From: Arcticibacter sp.
GTDB taxonomy: Bacteria > Bacteroidota > Bacteroidia > 2-12-FULL-35-15
DNA length: 64,000 nt
Assembly (NCBI GenBank): GCA_021155045.1
Contig: JAJNQB010000014.1
Location: 62,001 to 126,000 of the forward strand
Direction: 5' to 3'
Numbering within the stretch: the first letter of the stretch is position 1; the number at the start of each line of letters is the position of its first letter. The translations under genes and the position numbers were made by a program. This document shows positions 50,278 through 59,809 of this stretch, piece by piece. The notes under the pieces were generated by a model, which was not told where the DNA came from, made no database searches, and saw only the letters and a program-made list of their open reading frames with translations.

Positions 50278-52767
50278 TTGAACTTTTTAATTAAAAATAT
50301 TTTGGTTTTAGCCTCTCTCTTTTTCTTAATGGAGAGCAGTTATTCTTACGCACAAACAACAACAAAAATTACTGGAAAAATTGTAGATGCCAACACACGA
50401 GAGCCATTGCCTTTTGTAAATATTGTTTTTAAAGGAACAAGCATAGGAACTACTACGGACATTGATGGAAAATATAATTTAACTACATCTCAAAAAGTTG
50501 ATTCTATTTTAGTTTCTTTTATTGGCTATTCAAAATATACTAAAGCCATTAAATATGGTGTAACTCAAGAATTAAATATTGCCTTGCAACAAGGTGTTGA
50601 GTTAAGCGTTATTGAAGTAAAACCAGGAGAAAACCCAGCACATCGCATTCTAAGAAAAATTATTGCTCACAAAGACCAAAACGACAGAGAAAAATATAGC
50701 TCTTATGAATATGAAGTATATAATAAAGTAGAATTTGATTTGAATAACCTAAGTGAAGATTTTCAAAACAATAAATTATTAAAACCTTTTTCATTTATTT
50801 TCGAAAATATTGATAGTTCAAACACAAAAGAAAAACCTTATTTACCTGTGTTTATGACAGAATCATTATCTGATTTTTATTATCGAAAAAATCCAAAAAC
50901 AAGAAACGAAGTTATTAAAGCAAGTAAAGTTGCAGGCATTGAAAACGCTAGTGTATCGCAGTTTATGGGCGATATGTATCAAAATGTAAACATTTATGAA
51001 AATAATATTATTGTATTTGGTAAAAATTTTGTTAGCCCAATTTCTGACAATGCACTATTCTACTACAAATTTTATTTAATAGACAGTATAGATATTGATG
51101 GGCATAAATGCTACCAATTACAATTCAAGCCAAAGAGAAAACAAGAATTAACTTTTACTGGAAATCTTTGGGCTACCGACACATCATTTGCTATCAAACA
51201 AATTGAAATGAGCATTGCCGATGATGCAAACATTAATTTTATTAACGCAACCTATGTTGTTCAAACATACACACAAGTGGACAGCCTGTGGATGATGGAA
51301 AAAGAAAAACTAGTGATAGACTTTAACCCTTTCCCCGTTGAAAATAAAAAGAAAAAGATGATGGGGATTTATGGCAGAAAAACAGCATCCTACAATAATT
51401 TCAAAATTAATAAACCAAGAGAAGATAAATTTTATTCGCTCACAGAAAATTTAAAAGTAAACGAAGATGCTTTTAAAAAGAATGAAGAGTTCTGGGAAAC
51501 GCATCGACATGATTCTCTTTCAAAAAATGAGAAACAAATTTATCACATGGTTGATACGCTTCAATCATTGCCTATCTACAAAACATGGGTTGATGTTCTT
51601 CAAATTTTTATAACAGGCTATAAAGTAAAAGGAAATTTTGAGTATGGTCCTTATTACAATATGTTTAGCTTTAATGCAATTGAAGGAAACCGTTTCAGGT
51701 TTGGCGTTAGAACAAGTAACCAATTTAGCAAATGGTATGAGCTAAGTGGTTATTTAGCTTATGGAACAAAAGACGAGCAGTTTAAATACCGAATGGGTGT
51801 GAGAGCATTTTTGGATAAAAATCCAAGAACAATGGTTGGTCTTTATTATAAAAACGATAATGAAATTTTAGGGCAAAGTCAAAATGGTTTTACTACTGAT
51901 AATATTTTAGCTTCTGTTTTACGAATTACTCCATTGCGAAAATTAACAAGAGTTAAAGAAGTAAATTTTTATATCGAAAGGCAATGGTTTACTGGCTTCA
52001 CAAGCAGAATAAGTTTTTTCAATCGACAAATGATCCCGCTTGCCGATTTTCATTATGAATATTATAAAACATCCAACCAAATTGCTTTTAAAGATCAAAT
52101 TACAACTACCGAAATACGTTTTATGACACGCCTTGCTTACAACGAAAAATATTTGGATGGTGTTTTTAATCGTGTAAGCTTAGGAACCCGCTATCCAATT
52201 ATTCAAGCACAATATACATTGGGAATAAAAAATGTATTTAAGAGTGATTATGACTACCATAAGCTTGTTGTGAATTTGGAAGACAGAATTAGAATTAATC
52301 CAATTGGTTATTTTGACTATACCTTACAATATGGAAAAATATGGAAGCAATTACCATATCCTCTTTTAGAATTACACGGAGGCAACGAAACATATACATT
52401 TGATTATTATGCATACAACAGTATGAATTTTTATGAATTTGTTAGCGATGAATTTGCTAGTGCTAGTCTTGAACATCATTTTGATGGTTTTTTTCTAAAT
52501 CATATTCCATTAATGAAAAAATTAAAATGGCGAGAAGTTGCAGGAGCTAAGGCATTAGTAGGTAGGGTTAATTCTCAAAATAGAGCTCTTTTGATTTTTC
52601 CTAATGATTTGTACAATTTAAATAGAGTTCCTTTTTTTGAAGCAAACATAGGCATCGAAAATATTTTAAAAGTATTTCGTTTTGATGGAGTTTGGCGTTT
52701 AAGCTACTTGGATAATCCAAGAGTAACACCATTTAGCATTCGATTCTCAATGCAATTTAATTTCTAG
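50278..52767 (+). CDS. DUF5686 outer-membrane protein with carboxypeptidase-like regulatory domain
   Basis: An 829-residue outer-membrane protein. The signal peptide occupies residues 1-25 (ending SSYSYAQ). A CarboxypepD_reg-like domain follows (about 30-110; TGKIVDANTREPLPFVNIVFKGTSIGTTTDIDGKY), the same plug-adjacent domain seen in TonB-dependent receptors. DUF5686 makes up the rest, with HRILRKIIAHKDQNDREKYSSYEYEVYNK near residue 120 and a beta-rich C-terminus ending FSIRFSMQFNF. There is no TonB box plug domain. The start is TTG 50278, which immediately follows the preceding stop. A terminator hairpin follows. Confidence 0.88.
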   Translation: MNFLIKNILVLASLFFLMESSYSYAQTTTKITGKIVDANTREPLPFVNIVFKGTSIGTTTDIDGKYNLTTSQKVDSILVSFIGYSKYTKAIKYGVTQELNIALQQGVELSVIEVKPGENPAHRILRKIIAHKDQNDREKYSSYEYEVYNKVEFDLNNLSEDFQNNKLLKPFSFIFENIDSSNTKEKPYLPVFMTESLSDFYYRKNPKTRNEVIKASKVAGIENASVSQFMGDMYQNVNIYENNIIVFGKNFVSPISDNALFYYKFYLIDSIDIDGHKCYQLQFKPKRKQELTFTGNLWATDTSFAIKQIEMSIADDANINFINATYVVQTYTQVDSLWMMEKEKLVIDFNPFPVENKKKKMMGIYGRKTASYNNFKINKPREDKFYSLTENLKVNEDAFKKNEEFWETHRHDSLSKNEKQIYHMVDTLQSLPIYKTWVDVLQIFITGYKVKGNFEYGPYYNMFSFNAIEGNRFRFGVRTSNQFSKWYELSGYLAYGTKDEQFKYRMGVRAFLDKNPRTMVGLYYKNDNEILGQSQNGFTTDNILASVLRITPLRKLTRVKEVNFYIERQWFTGFTSRISFFNRQMIPLADFHYEYYKTSNQIAFKDQITTTEIRFMTRLAYNEKYLDGVFNRVSLGTRYPIIQAQYTLGIKNVFKSDYDYHKLVVNLEDRIRINPIGYFDYTLQYGKIWKQLPYPLLELHGGNETYTFDYYAYNSMNFYEFVSDEFASASLEHHFDGFFLNHIPLMKKLKWREVAGAKALVGRVNSQNRALLIFPNDLYNLNRVPFFEANIGIENILKVFRFDGVWRLSYLDNPRVTPFSIRFSMQFNF

Positions 52768-52772
52768 TTCAC

Positions 52773-52806
52773 AAAAAAGGTTTTCATAAAATTGAAAACC
52801 TTTTTT
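52773..52806. terminator. Bidirectional hairpin terminator between the DUF5686 and efp genes
   Basis: A perfect 14-nt inverted repeat (52773-52786 with 52793-52806; AAAAAAGGTTTTCA and its complement) encloses a 6-nt loop. It ends in T residues on the plus strand and mirrors this on the minus strand. It lies between convergent genes. Confidence 0.85.
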
Positions 52807-52827
52807 GAATACATTTTGTATTAATTT

Positions 52828-53388
52828 CTATTTTACACGCTCTACATAAGCATTTGTGCGGGTATCGATTTTTATTTTTTCGCCTTCATTTACAAACAAC
52901 GGAACATTCACAACAGCACCTGTTTCAAGTGTTGCTGGTTTTAATGTATTGGTAGCGGTATCACCTTTTACTCCTGGCTCAGCATACGTTATAACTAATT
53001 CAACAAACACAGGAGGTTCTGCCAAAATGGGTTCATCGCCTTCAAATGAAATTTTTACTTCCATTCCTTCTTTTAAAAATTTTAAAGCATCGCCTACCAT
53101 TATACTTGGCAAATAAACTTGCTCAAATGTTTCATTGTCCATGCACACAATAAATTCTCCTTCAGGATAAATGTATTGCATCATTTTGTAATCCACACGA
53201 ACTACTTCTACTGCTTCTCCAGAGCGGAAACGGTTTTCAACGATTTTACCTGATTTCAAATTACGCATACGTGCTTGATAAAATGCACGTAAATTTCCTG
53301 GTGTACGGTGTTGATATTCTTCAATCCTACACAATTCTCCGTTAAATCGAATTACTGAACCAACTCCAATGTCGCCTGTATTTGCCAT
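52828..53388 (-). CDS. efp: Elongation factor P
   Basis: EF-P relieves ribosome stalling at polyproline. The 186-residue protein has the three beta-barrel domains of the family: KOW-like domain I (about 5-65), domain II (about 68-128; VCMDNETFEQVYLPS and FLKEGMEVKISFEGDEP) and OB domain III ending KIDTRTNAYVERVK. The domain I tip loop is HRTPGNLRAFYQARMRN, with N32 at the position of the modified lysine of E. coli (K34) or arginine of Pseudomonas, so no modifiable residue is seen there. ATG 53388 is preceded by an excellent promoter. The gene is monocistronic. Confidence 0.97.
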   Translation of the reverse strand: MANTGDIGVGSVIRFNGELCRIEEYQHRTPGNLRAFYQARMRNLKSGKIVENRFRSGEAVEVVRVDYKMMQYIYPEGEFIVCMDNETFEQVYLPSIMVGDALKFLKEGMEVKISFEGDEPILAEPPVFVELVITYAEPGVKGDTATNTLKPATLETGAVVNVPLFVNEGEKIKIDTRTNAYVERVK

Positions 53389-53429
53389 TTTTATTAAAAA
53401 TTAAGTTTTAGTTTTTTTATTTAGGTATG

Positions 53430-53460
53430 CAAAGATATTATTTATAGCTATATGAACAAA
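53430..53460 (-). promoter_or_regulatory. Promoter of efp
   Basis: On the minus strand TTTG (53460-53457) is followed after 19 nt by TATCTTTG (53437-53430). Both elements and spacing fit the Bacteroidota housekeeping consensus exactly. The efp ATG is 41 nt downstream. Confidence 0.75.
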
Positions 53461-53463
53461 CTG

Positions 53464-54651
53464 CTACCATTTTCTATATTTTTCTGTTGTATCAAAGATA
53501 TGAGACAAAATGTTTTGTTCTGTTTCGTCAAAATTCATGTTTCTTCTTTCAAAAACCCTTGTAGCCACTTCAAAAGCATCTTTTATTTTATAGGTTGAAA
53601 ATCCGGCTGCCCCACCCCAAGAATAAGAAGGAACAAAATTTCGTGGAAAACCCGAACCAAAAATATTTGCACTCACTCCTACAACAGTTCCTGTATTAAA
53701 CATGGTGTTGATTCCACATTTACTATGGTCGCCCATTATAAGTCCGCAAAATGTTAAACCAGTGGGTGTAAATCTTTCTTTGTTATAATTCCAAAGTTTT
53801 ACTTCTGCATAATTATTTTTTAAATTAGAATTATTGCTATCTGCTCCTATATTACACCATTCGCCTAAAACAGAATTTCCTAAAAACCCATCATGTGCTT
53901 TATTTGAATATCCAAAAATTACGGAGTTATTTACTTCTCCTCCAACTTTAGAGTGTGGTCCAATGGTAGTTGGTCCATATATTTTTGCACCTAATTTTAA
54001 AGTTGAGTGTTCACATAAAGCAAATGGTCCACGAACAATTGAACCTTCCATTATTTCGGCATCTTTGCCAATATAAATAGGACCAGTACTTGCATTTAAT
54101 ATAGCACATTCAACCTTTGCCCCTTCTTCAACAAAAATATTTTCTACTCCAATTACTTGATTTGTTTTGCTTAATGTTAAAGATTTTTTACCAGCAGTTA
54201 ATAATTCAAAATCCTCTTTTATTGCTGCTCCATTTTTTGAAAATATATCCCACAAATTTTCGACTCTCAAAGGCTTTGCATGTGATTCATACTTAGTGAA
54301 ATTTTCAGCAAAAAAAATGTTATTATCTTTAGAACTTCCAGCATTTGTAGCTATAACAACTCCCATTTCCAACAACGCTTCTTTGGGTTTTAAAGATTTT
54401 ATTTCTTCCATTAATTTTGAATTAGGGCAATATGCACCATTTATCCAAATGTTATCCGTATCAATTGAAAATTCTGTTGGAAATTTTATGGAAAGATATT
54501 CTTCTGTTTTAGAAGATGTTTTTACACCAAGAAGTTTTTCCCATTTTTCTCTTATCGTCAAAATTCCAATACGTATATCAGCCACAGGTCGCGTGTACGT
54601 TAATGGCAACAAATTGATTCTATTACTGTCGTCAAAAAGGATGTAGTTCAT
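53464..54651 (-). CDS. GlmU-like sugar-nucleotide nucleotidyltransferase with left-handed beta-helix
   Basis: A 395-residue protein starting at ATG 54651. The N-terminus (about 1-150) has the unusual Bacteroidota form of a nucleotidyltransferase domain (YILFDDSNRINLLPLTYTRPVADIRIGILTIREKW) rather than the canonical GXGTRM. The C-terminal part (about 170-330) contains hexapeptide repeats (for example VENIFVEEGAKVECAILNAS, IYIGKDAEIMEGSIVRG and GVSANIFGSGFP), as in GlmU/acyltransferase beta-helices. Homologs are annotated as GlmU family; the true substrate is unsettled. It is followed by efp and preceded by the DUF6913 gene, 6 nt away. Confidence 0.85.
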   Translation of the reverse strand: MNYILFDDSNRINLLPLTYTRPVADIRIGILTIREKWEKLLGVKTSSKTEEYLSIKFPTEFSIDTDNIWINGAYCPNSKLMEEIKSLKPKEALLEMGVVIATNAGSSKDNNIFFAENFTKYESHAKPLRVENLWDIFSKNGAAIKEDFELLTAGKKSLTLSKTNQVIGVENIFVEEGAKVECAILNASTGPIYIGKDAEIMEGSIVRGPFALCEHSTLKLGAKIYGPTTIGPHSKVGGEVNNSVIFGYSNKAHDGFLGNSVLGEWCNIGADSNNSNLKNNYAEVKLWNYNKERFTPTGLTFCGLIMGDHSKCGINTMFNTGTVVGVSANIFGSGFPRNFVPSYSWGGAAGFSTYKIKDAFEVATRVFERRNMNFDETEQNILSHIFDTTEKYRKW

Positions 54652-54657
54652 TATTAT

Positions 54658-55227
54658 TTAGTTTAAACTTACTTCAGGTTTATTTAACATAGTAATATAA
54701 GTATCAACCTGACGTAAAAAATATTTTAATTTTTGAGTATTGTCTGAATCAATCATCATATCATAAATTTCTTCATCTTTCTCTTTATATTTTCCTACTT
54801 TAAATTTTGCTTTGGAAAGTGCTGAAATATATCTCAAAGCAAAATGATCATATATATTTAAGTCAATTAATAAATCATATTCTTCAGCAATAAAATTATT
54901 TATTATATGTGTGCTTGGTTTACCATACCAATTTAATTCTTTTAGTGAAAAAAAATCATATTCCAATTTTGAATATGTGAGCGAAGGAATTTGCTTTGTA
55001 CTAAAAAAACCTAAAACTTTAACTTTTTTAGAATGTTCTCGCAAATAAACAACATATCTTTTTACTAAATCATAATCTTCTGTGTTGGAAGCATCAAACA
55101 AGATTCCAACTGTTTTAATTTCGTTGAAATTAAATTTATTTGCCCTTGATTCACGCTTATGTTGCTTTAATTCTTGTTTTAAGGAATTGTTTGCAACCGA
55201 AAGCTTTATATTTTTAATAATTCCCAT
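54658..55227 (-). CDS. DUF6913 family protein
   Basis: A 189-residue soluble protein. It begins with a basic helix (MGIIKNIKLSVANNSLKQELKQHKRES), then VGILFDASNTEDYDLVKRYVVYLREH, KVKVLGFF, LTYSKLEYDFFSLKELNWYGKPS, and IAEEYDLLIDLNIYDHFALRYISALSKAKFKVGKYKE. The pattern matches DUF6913, a Bacteroidota family of unknown function. There is no signal peptide. It lies between ligA and the GlmU-like gene with short gaps of 13 and 6 nt, so the three are probably cotranscribed. Confidence 0.8.
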   Translation of the reverse strand: MGIIKNIKLSVANNSLKQELKQHKRESRANKFNFNEIKTVGILFDASNTEDYDLVKRYVVYLREHSKKVKVLGFFSTKQIPSLTYSKLEYDFFSLKELNWYGKPSTHIINNFIAEEYDLLIDLNIYDHFALRYISALSKAKFKVGKYKEKDEEIYDMMIDSDNTQKLKYFLRQVDTYITMLNKPEVSLN

Positions 55228-55240
55228 AATTTAAGCAAAG

Positions 55241-57280
55241 CTAATTAATCATTTTAATAAAATCATCTTCCGAAATAATTTGAATTCCAAGCTTCTCTGC
55301 TTTTTTCAATTTTTCTGGACCCATATTTTCTCCTGCTAAAACGTAATTTGTTTTCCCAGATATTGAACCTACATTTTTTCCGCCATTTTGTTCTATCACT
55401 TTTTTTAATTCATCACGTGAAAATTTGGTAAAAACACCTGAAACAACAAAAGATAAATCTTTTAACTTGCTTGTTGTGTTTTCTAACTGTTCTTCAGAAA
55501 GCTGCATTTGCAAACCTGCTTGTTTAAGCTTATTTACTATTTCAATATTTCTAGTGTCGGCAAAAAATTCAACCATTGTTTTCGCAATTTTTTCTCCAAC
55601 ATCACCTACTTCAACTAATGATTCAAAAGACGCATTTGCAAGCGTATCAATATTTTTAAAATAAAATGCCAATTTTTTTGCTGTTGTTTCTCCAACATGA
55701 CGAATGCCAATGGCATACAAAACCCTATCGAAAGTTCGTTTTTTAGACTCTTCTATTCCTAGCAGTAAATTATTTGCACTTTTTTCAGCCATCCTATCCA
55801 AATTCAGCAAATTTTCTTTTTTCAATTCATAAATATCCGCTATTGTTTTAACCAAACCAGCATCATATAATTGAGCAATTGTTTCTCCGCCTAAGCTATC
55901 AATATCCATTGCCTTTCTAGAAACAAAATGTTCCATTTTCCCTTTTACTTGAGGAGGACAGCCCAACTCATTTGGACAATAATGATTTGCTTCTCCTTCT
56001 TTTCTTATTAATTCCGTTCCACATTCAGGACAATTAGAGAGGTATTTAGTTGGCGCAGAAAATATATCTCTTTTATTTTCATCTACTTTAATTATTTTAG
56101 GAATAATTTCTCCGCCTTTTTCAACAAATACAGTATCGCCTACTCGCACATCTAATTTTTCAATTATATCGGCATTATGCAAAGAAGCTCTTTTAACTGT
56201 AGTTCCCGCAAGCTGAACAGGTTTTAAGTTTGCTACTGGGGTAATTGCACCCGTTCTTCCTACTTGGTAAGAAATGCTTTCAAGAATTGTTGATACTTGT
56301 GTTGCTTTATATTTATAAGCAATAGCCCAACGAGGAGACTTGGCTGTAAAACCTAAGTATTTTTGATGTTCGAATGAATTTACTTTTATTACAACACCAT
56401 CTGTTTCTACATTTAAATCATGACGCTTATTTTCCCATTTTTCTAAATATTTAATTACGCCTTCAATGGAAGAAAATTTTTCTACATCATTCGAAATTTT
56501 GAATCCCCATTTTTTTGCTTCCATCAAACTTTCGTAATGAGCAGAATGTGGTAAATTATCTCCTAAAAGTGAATATAAATAACAATCTAATTTCCTATCT
56601 GCAACAGCCTTAGAATCTTGTTGTTTTAATGTTCCTGAAGTAGCATTTCTAGGATTTTTTAATTGTTTTTCAAATATTTCTTCCTCATCAAATCCGTCTT
56701 CGATCATTTGTTTTCTGATTTCTTCATTTATCCGTAAAAATTCAGATTTAGGCATAAATATTTCTCCACGAATTTCAAACTCTTTCGGGAAATTCTCTCC
56801 TCTTAATTTTAAAGGAATGCTTCCAATGGTTTTAATATTTGTTGTGATATCATCTCCCGTTTCGCCATCGCCACGAGTAACTGCTTGTGAAAGCATTCCA
56901 TCAATGTATGTCAATGAAATGGAAACGCCATCGTATTTTAATTCACAAACATATTCATAATCTGTTAAACCTGTTTTTTTAATTCTATCATCAAAATCTT
57001 GTAAATCCTGCTCGTTATAAGTATTACCCAACGATAACATTGGGTATTTATGTTTTATATTTTTAAATTCTTTTGTTATTTGTCCTCCAACACGCTGTGA
57101 TGGAGAATCAGGTTTTGAATATTGAGGGTTTTCTTTTTCAAGTTTAATAAGCTCTTCCAACATCATATCAAAATCGAAATCAGAAATAGTAGGATTGGAT
57201 AAAACATAATAGTTATAATTATGTTCATTTATTTGTTTTGAAAGTTCTTCTATTCTTTCTTTTATCGATAATACCATCAT
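55241..57280 (-). CDS. ligA: NAD-dependent DNA ligase
   Basis: LigA seals nicks using NAD+. The 679-residue product has the usual layout. The Ia/adenylation domain carries the catalytic lysine K115 in CELKYDGVSISL (KxDG), with GDGETGDDITTNI and DGVVIKVN downstream. Then come the OB fold, a Cys4 zinc finger (CPECGTELIRKEGEANHYCP) around residues 410-435, four helix-hairpin-helix motifs (about 440-590), and a C-terminal BRCT domain (about 600-679). Two Met codons (57280 and 57277) are possible starts. It is followed by the DUF6913 gene 13 nt on. Confidence 0.97.
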   Translation of the reverse strand: MMVLSIKERIEELSKQINEHNYNYYVLSNPTISDFDFDMMLEELIKLEKENPQYSKPDSPSQRVGGQITKEFKNIKHKYPMLSLGNTYNEQDLQDFDDRIKKTGLTDYEYVCELKYDGVSISLTYIDGMLSQAVTRGDGETGDDITTNIKTIGSIPLKLRGENFPKEFEIRGEIFMPKSEFLRINEEIRKQMIEDGFDEEEIFEKQLKNPRNATSGTLKQQDSKAVADRKLDCYLYSLLGDNLPHSAHYESLMEAKKWGFKISNDVEKFSSIEGVIKYLEKWENKRHDLNVETDGVVIKVNSFEHQKYLGFTAKSPRWAIAYKYKATQVSTILESISYQVGRTGAITPVANLKPVQLAGTTVKRASLHNADIIEKLDVRVGDTVFVEKGGEIIPKIIKVDENKRDIFSAPTKYLSNCPECGTELIRKEGEANHYCPNELGCPPQVKGKMEHFVSRKAMDIDSLGGETIAQLYDAGLVKTIADIYELKKENLLNLDRMAEKSANNLLLGIEESKKRTFDRVLYAIGIRHVGETTAKKLAFYFKNIDTLANASFESLVEVGDVGEKIAKTMVEFFADTRNIEIVNKLKQAGLQMQLSEEQLENTTSKLKDLSFVVSGVFTKFSRDELKKVIEQNGGKNVGSISGKTNYVLAGENMGPEKLKKAEKLGIQIISEDDFIKMIN

Positions 57281-57298
57281 TGTACTCTTTTACTAAAT

Positions 57299-58093
57299 CT
57301 ATTTTTGTTCGCCTGCACTGTTGTCTTTAAACTCTTCGTTCAACCTAAAATAAATAGGAATAAACATTTGACTTCGAACCCATTTATTTTTATGAACAGC
57401 AGGTTGCCATTTGGTTAATTCTATTAATCGAATGGCTTCTTGGTCGCACCCTCCCCCAACGGATTTGTCAATGCCAATGTTTGTTACCATTCCACTTGGT
57501 TCAACAATAAATCTTACTTTTACTACACCTTGAATATTTGCCAATTGAGCTTGTTTTGGATAATCTAAATTTTCTTTAATATAATCTTCGAAAGCATAAT
57601 TCCCATTGTAATATATTGCTGTTTGTTCTGGAGTTTTATACAGTTTAAAAGTAGAATCAACTTTATATTCATTCCTATACTCAATTATTTTATAGCCTCT
57701 TTTTTTACAAATCTTAGCATATTTATCTGGATAAAATTCAAAAGCAATATTCCATTGAGCTGAAACTCTTTTGCCTTCTTTAATTGCAGGCACCCATTGA
57801 TATAAAGCAAAAAGTCTTAATGCTTCTGCATCTATTTCTGTGTTTACGCCAGAAGATATTTTTACATCAGTTACTGAGCTATCAGCATTTACAACAAAAG
57901 CAATATTTACTTTGCCGCCAATTTTTTTTTCAAGAGCATCAGTTGGATATAATAATTCTTGTTCAAATACTCTTTTAAATTCTATTTTGCCGCCAACATT
58001 TGAAGGAAATCCATCAACACTATATGAAATTTGAGATTGAATTTCTGCTTGCCATAAAAAGGACAAAATACAGATAGAAATAATTTTTTTCAT
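57299..58093 (-). CDS. Periplasmic protein with two TonB C-terminal domains
   Basis: A 264-residue protein with signal peptide (about 1-20) and two tandem TonB_C-type domains. Domain 1 (about 30-115) has LYPTDALEKKIGGKVNIAFVVNADSSVTDVKISSGVN and LFALYQWVPAIKEGKRVSAQWNIAFEF. Domain 2 (about 160-250) has LDYPKQAQLANIQGVVKVRFIVEPSGMVTNIGIDKSVGGGCDQEAIRLIELTKWQPAV and SQMFIPIYF. The usual N-terminal membrane anchor and Pro-rich spacer of TonB are absent, so it cannot be a standard energy transducer. It starts at ATG 58093, 14 nt after prmC ends, and may be in an operon with prmC and ligA. Confidence 0.85.
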   Translation of the reverse strand: MKKIISICILSFLWQAEIQSQISYSVDGFPSNVGGKIEFKRVFEQELLYPTDALEKKIGGKVNIAFVVNADSSVTDVKISSGVNTEIDAEALRLFALYQWVPAIKEGKRVSAQWNIAFEFYPDKYAKICKKRGYKIIEYRNEYKVDSTFKLYKTPEQTAIYYNGNYAFEDYIKENLDYPKQAQLANIQGVVKVRFIVEPSGMVTNIGIDKSVGGGCDQEAIRLIELTKWQPAVHKNKWVRSQMFIPIYFRLNEEFKDNSAGEQK

Positions 58094-58106
58094 TTGAAAA
58101 ATAAAT

Positions 58107-58979
58107 CTAAATATTACCTTGCAAGATACGATTTTTATTGCTCAAATCTTTTAGCAACATTACATTTTTGAAGCCTTTTTGCTTCATTATATTGGCTGTT
58201 TCTTCTCCATATCTTTCATTAATTTCAAAATACAAGCTGCCATCAATTTTTAAATGTTTTAATGCGAAATCTGAAATGGCTTCGTAAAAAACCAAAGGAT
58301 TTTTATCATCCACAAATAGCGCCAAATGTGGTTCAAAATCTGTTACATTTTTATTCATTTTGTTTTTCTCAGAAAAACCAATGTAAGGCGGATTACTCAC
58401 AATAATATCAAAACCGCATTCAATGGATTCAAAGGAATTTAAAGATAAAATATTATTTAAAACAAATTGAATTTCTGTTTTATTTAATTCTGAATTTTGC
58501 TTTGCAACAACAAGTGCTTTTTCAGAAACATCCATTGCATAAACTTTTGAATTTTCTATGTTCTTTTTTAAACTAATTGCAATGCAACCGCTTCCTGTTC
58601 CTATATCTAAAATAGATATCGATTTATTTTTCTTTGTATAATTTTTGATAATCAAGCTTACTAGCTCTTCTGTTTCTGGTCTCGGAATTAAAACATTTTC
58701 GTTTACTATAAATTTTAACCCATAAAAATCAGCTTCATTTAAAACATACTGAATAGGTTTGTTTTTTTTAAGTTCTTTAATTACAAAATTAATTTTTAAT
58801 AATACTGATTCCGAAACCGTTTCATCTAATTTTAAAGAAATATCGGCACGTTTTATGTTTAAATATTTTTCGAAACAAAAAACAATCATTTGTTCTATTT
58901 CACCCGATTCATATATTGGATTTAATTCGTTTTTAAAAAAACGAATAATGTCTCTTATTTTATTTGAAGGGATTAACAC
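58107..58979 (-). CDS. prmC: Release factor glutamine methyltransferase
   Basis: PrmC methylates the glutamine of the GGQ motif in RF1 and RF2; the prfB gene is in this window. The 290-residue SAM-dependent enzyme has the N-terminal helical domain with YVLNEADFYGLKFIVNENVLIPRPETEELV and the Rossmann part. The latter contains ILDIGTGSGCIAISLKK (SAM motif) and the catalytic motif IVSNPPYIGFSE. A GTG start at 58979 is preferred because no ATG is available nearby and the N-terminal helix fits. It is divergent from lptB, and the two TonB_C domains of the next gene follow after 13 nt. Confidence 0.95.
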   Translation of the reverse strand: MLIPSNKIRDIIRFFKNELNPIYESGEIEQMIVFCFEKYLNIKRADISLKLDETVSESVLLKINFVIKELKKNKPIQYVLNEADFYGLKFIVNENVLIPRPETEELVSLIIKNYTKKNKSISILDIGTGSGCIAISLKKNIENSKVYAMDVSEKALVVAKQNSELNKTEIQFVLNNILSLNSFESIECGFDIIVSNPPYIGFSEKNKMNKNVTDFEPHLALFVDDKNPLVFYEAISDFALKHLKIDGSLYFEINERYGEETANIMKQKGFKNVMLLKDLSNKNRILQGNI

Positions 58980-59045
58980 AGAATTTAAAATTACACATTT
59001 TGTTACGTATAAAACTATTACATTTACATTAATAAAGCCATTAAA

Positions 59046-59792
59046 ATGATTTTAAGAGCCGAAAAAATAGTAAAAAAATACAAAAATAGAACTGTTGCAA
59101 ACGAAGTAAGTGTGCAAGTAAAACAGGGTGAAATTGTTGGGCTTCTAGGTCCAAATGGAGCAGGAAAAACCACTTCTTTTTATATGATTGTAGGAATGGT
59201 TACTCCTAACTCAGGGCAAATTTTTTTGGATGATTTAGAGATTACCCATGAACCTATGTATAAAAGAGCTCAACTTGGGATTGGTTATTTGGCTCAAGAA
59301 GCCTCTGTTTTCAGAAAGCTAAGTGTTGAAGATAACATTCGAGCTATTTTGGAAATGACTAAATTATCAAAACAGGAACAAAATGAGAAACTAGAAGAAT
59401 TGTTAAACGAATTCCATTTGCAACATGTTAGAAAAAATCTAGGCGATAGGCTTTCTGGAGGCGAAAGAAGAAGAACAGAAATTGCAAGATGTTTGGCATC
59501 AAATCCAAGTTTTATTTTGTTGGACGAACCTTTTGCTGGTGTTGATCCAATTGCTGTTGAAGACATACAAAGCATAGTAGCAAAGCTAAAAGAAAGAAAT
59601 ATTGGCATTTTAATTACCGACCACAACGTTCAAGAAACATTACAAATAACGGATAGGGCTTATTTATTATTTGAAGGAAAAATATTGAAAGCAGGAACTG
59701 CAGAAGAACTAGCAAATGACGAACAAGTGAGAAAAGTATATTTAGGTCAAAATTTTGAACTCCGTAACAATAAAAAAACAGCAACCAATTAA
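59046..59792 (+). CDS. lptB: LPS export ABC transporter ATP-binding protein
   Basis: LptB drives the Lpt machine that moves LPS from inner to outer membrane. The 248-residue ATPase has Walker A GPNGAGKTTSFY, the Q loop in LGIGYLAQEASVFRKLSVEDN, the signature LSGGERRRTEIARCL and Walker B FILLDEPFAGVDPIAVEDI followed by H loop ITDHNVQE. The GIGYLAQE..VFRK and LDEPFAGVDPI patterns are characteristic of LptB. It starts at ATG 59046, divergent from prmC; lptC, lptF and lptG are not visible here. An inverted repeat of unknown role follows 17 nt after the stop. Confidence 0.95.
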   Translation: MILRAEKIVKKYKNRTVANEVSVQVKQGEIVGLLGPNGAGKTTSFYMIVGMVTPNSGQIFLDDLEITHEPMYKRAQLGIGYLAQEASVFRKLSVEDNIRAILEMTKLSKQEQNEKLEELLNEFHLQHVRKNLGDRLSGGERRRTEIARCLASNPSFILLDEPFAGVDPIAVEDIQSIVAKLKERNIGILITDHNVQETLQITDRAYLLFEGKILKAGTAEELANDEQVRKVYLGQNFELRNNKKTATN

Positions 59793-59809
59793 GTTTGCTA
59801 CTGGACAGA

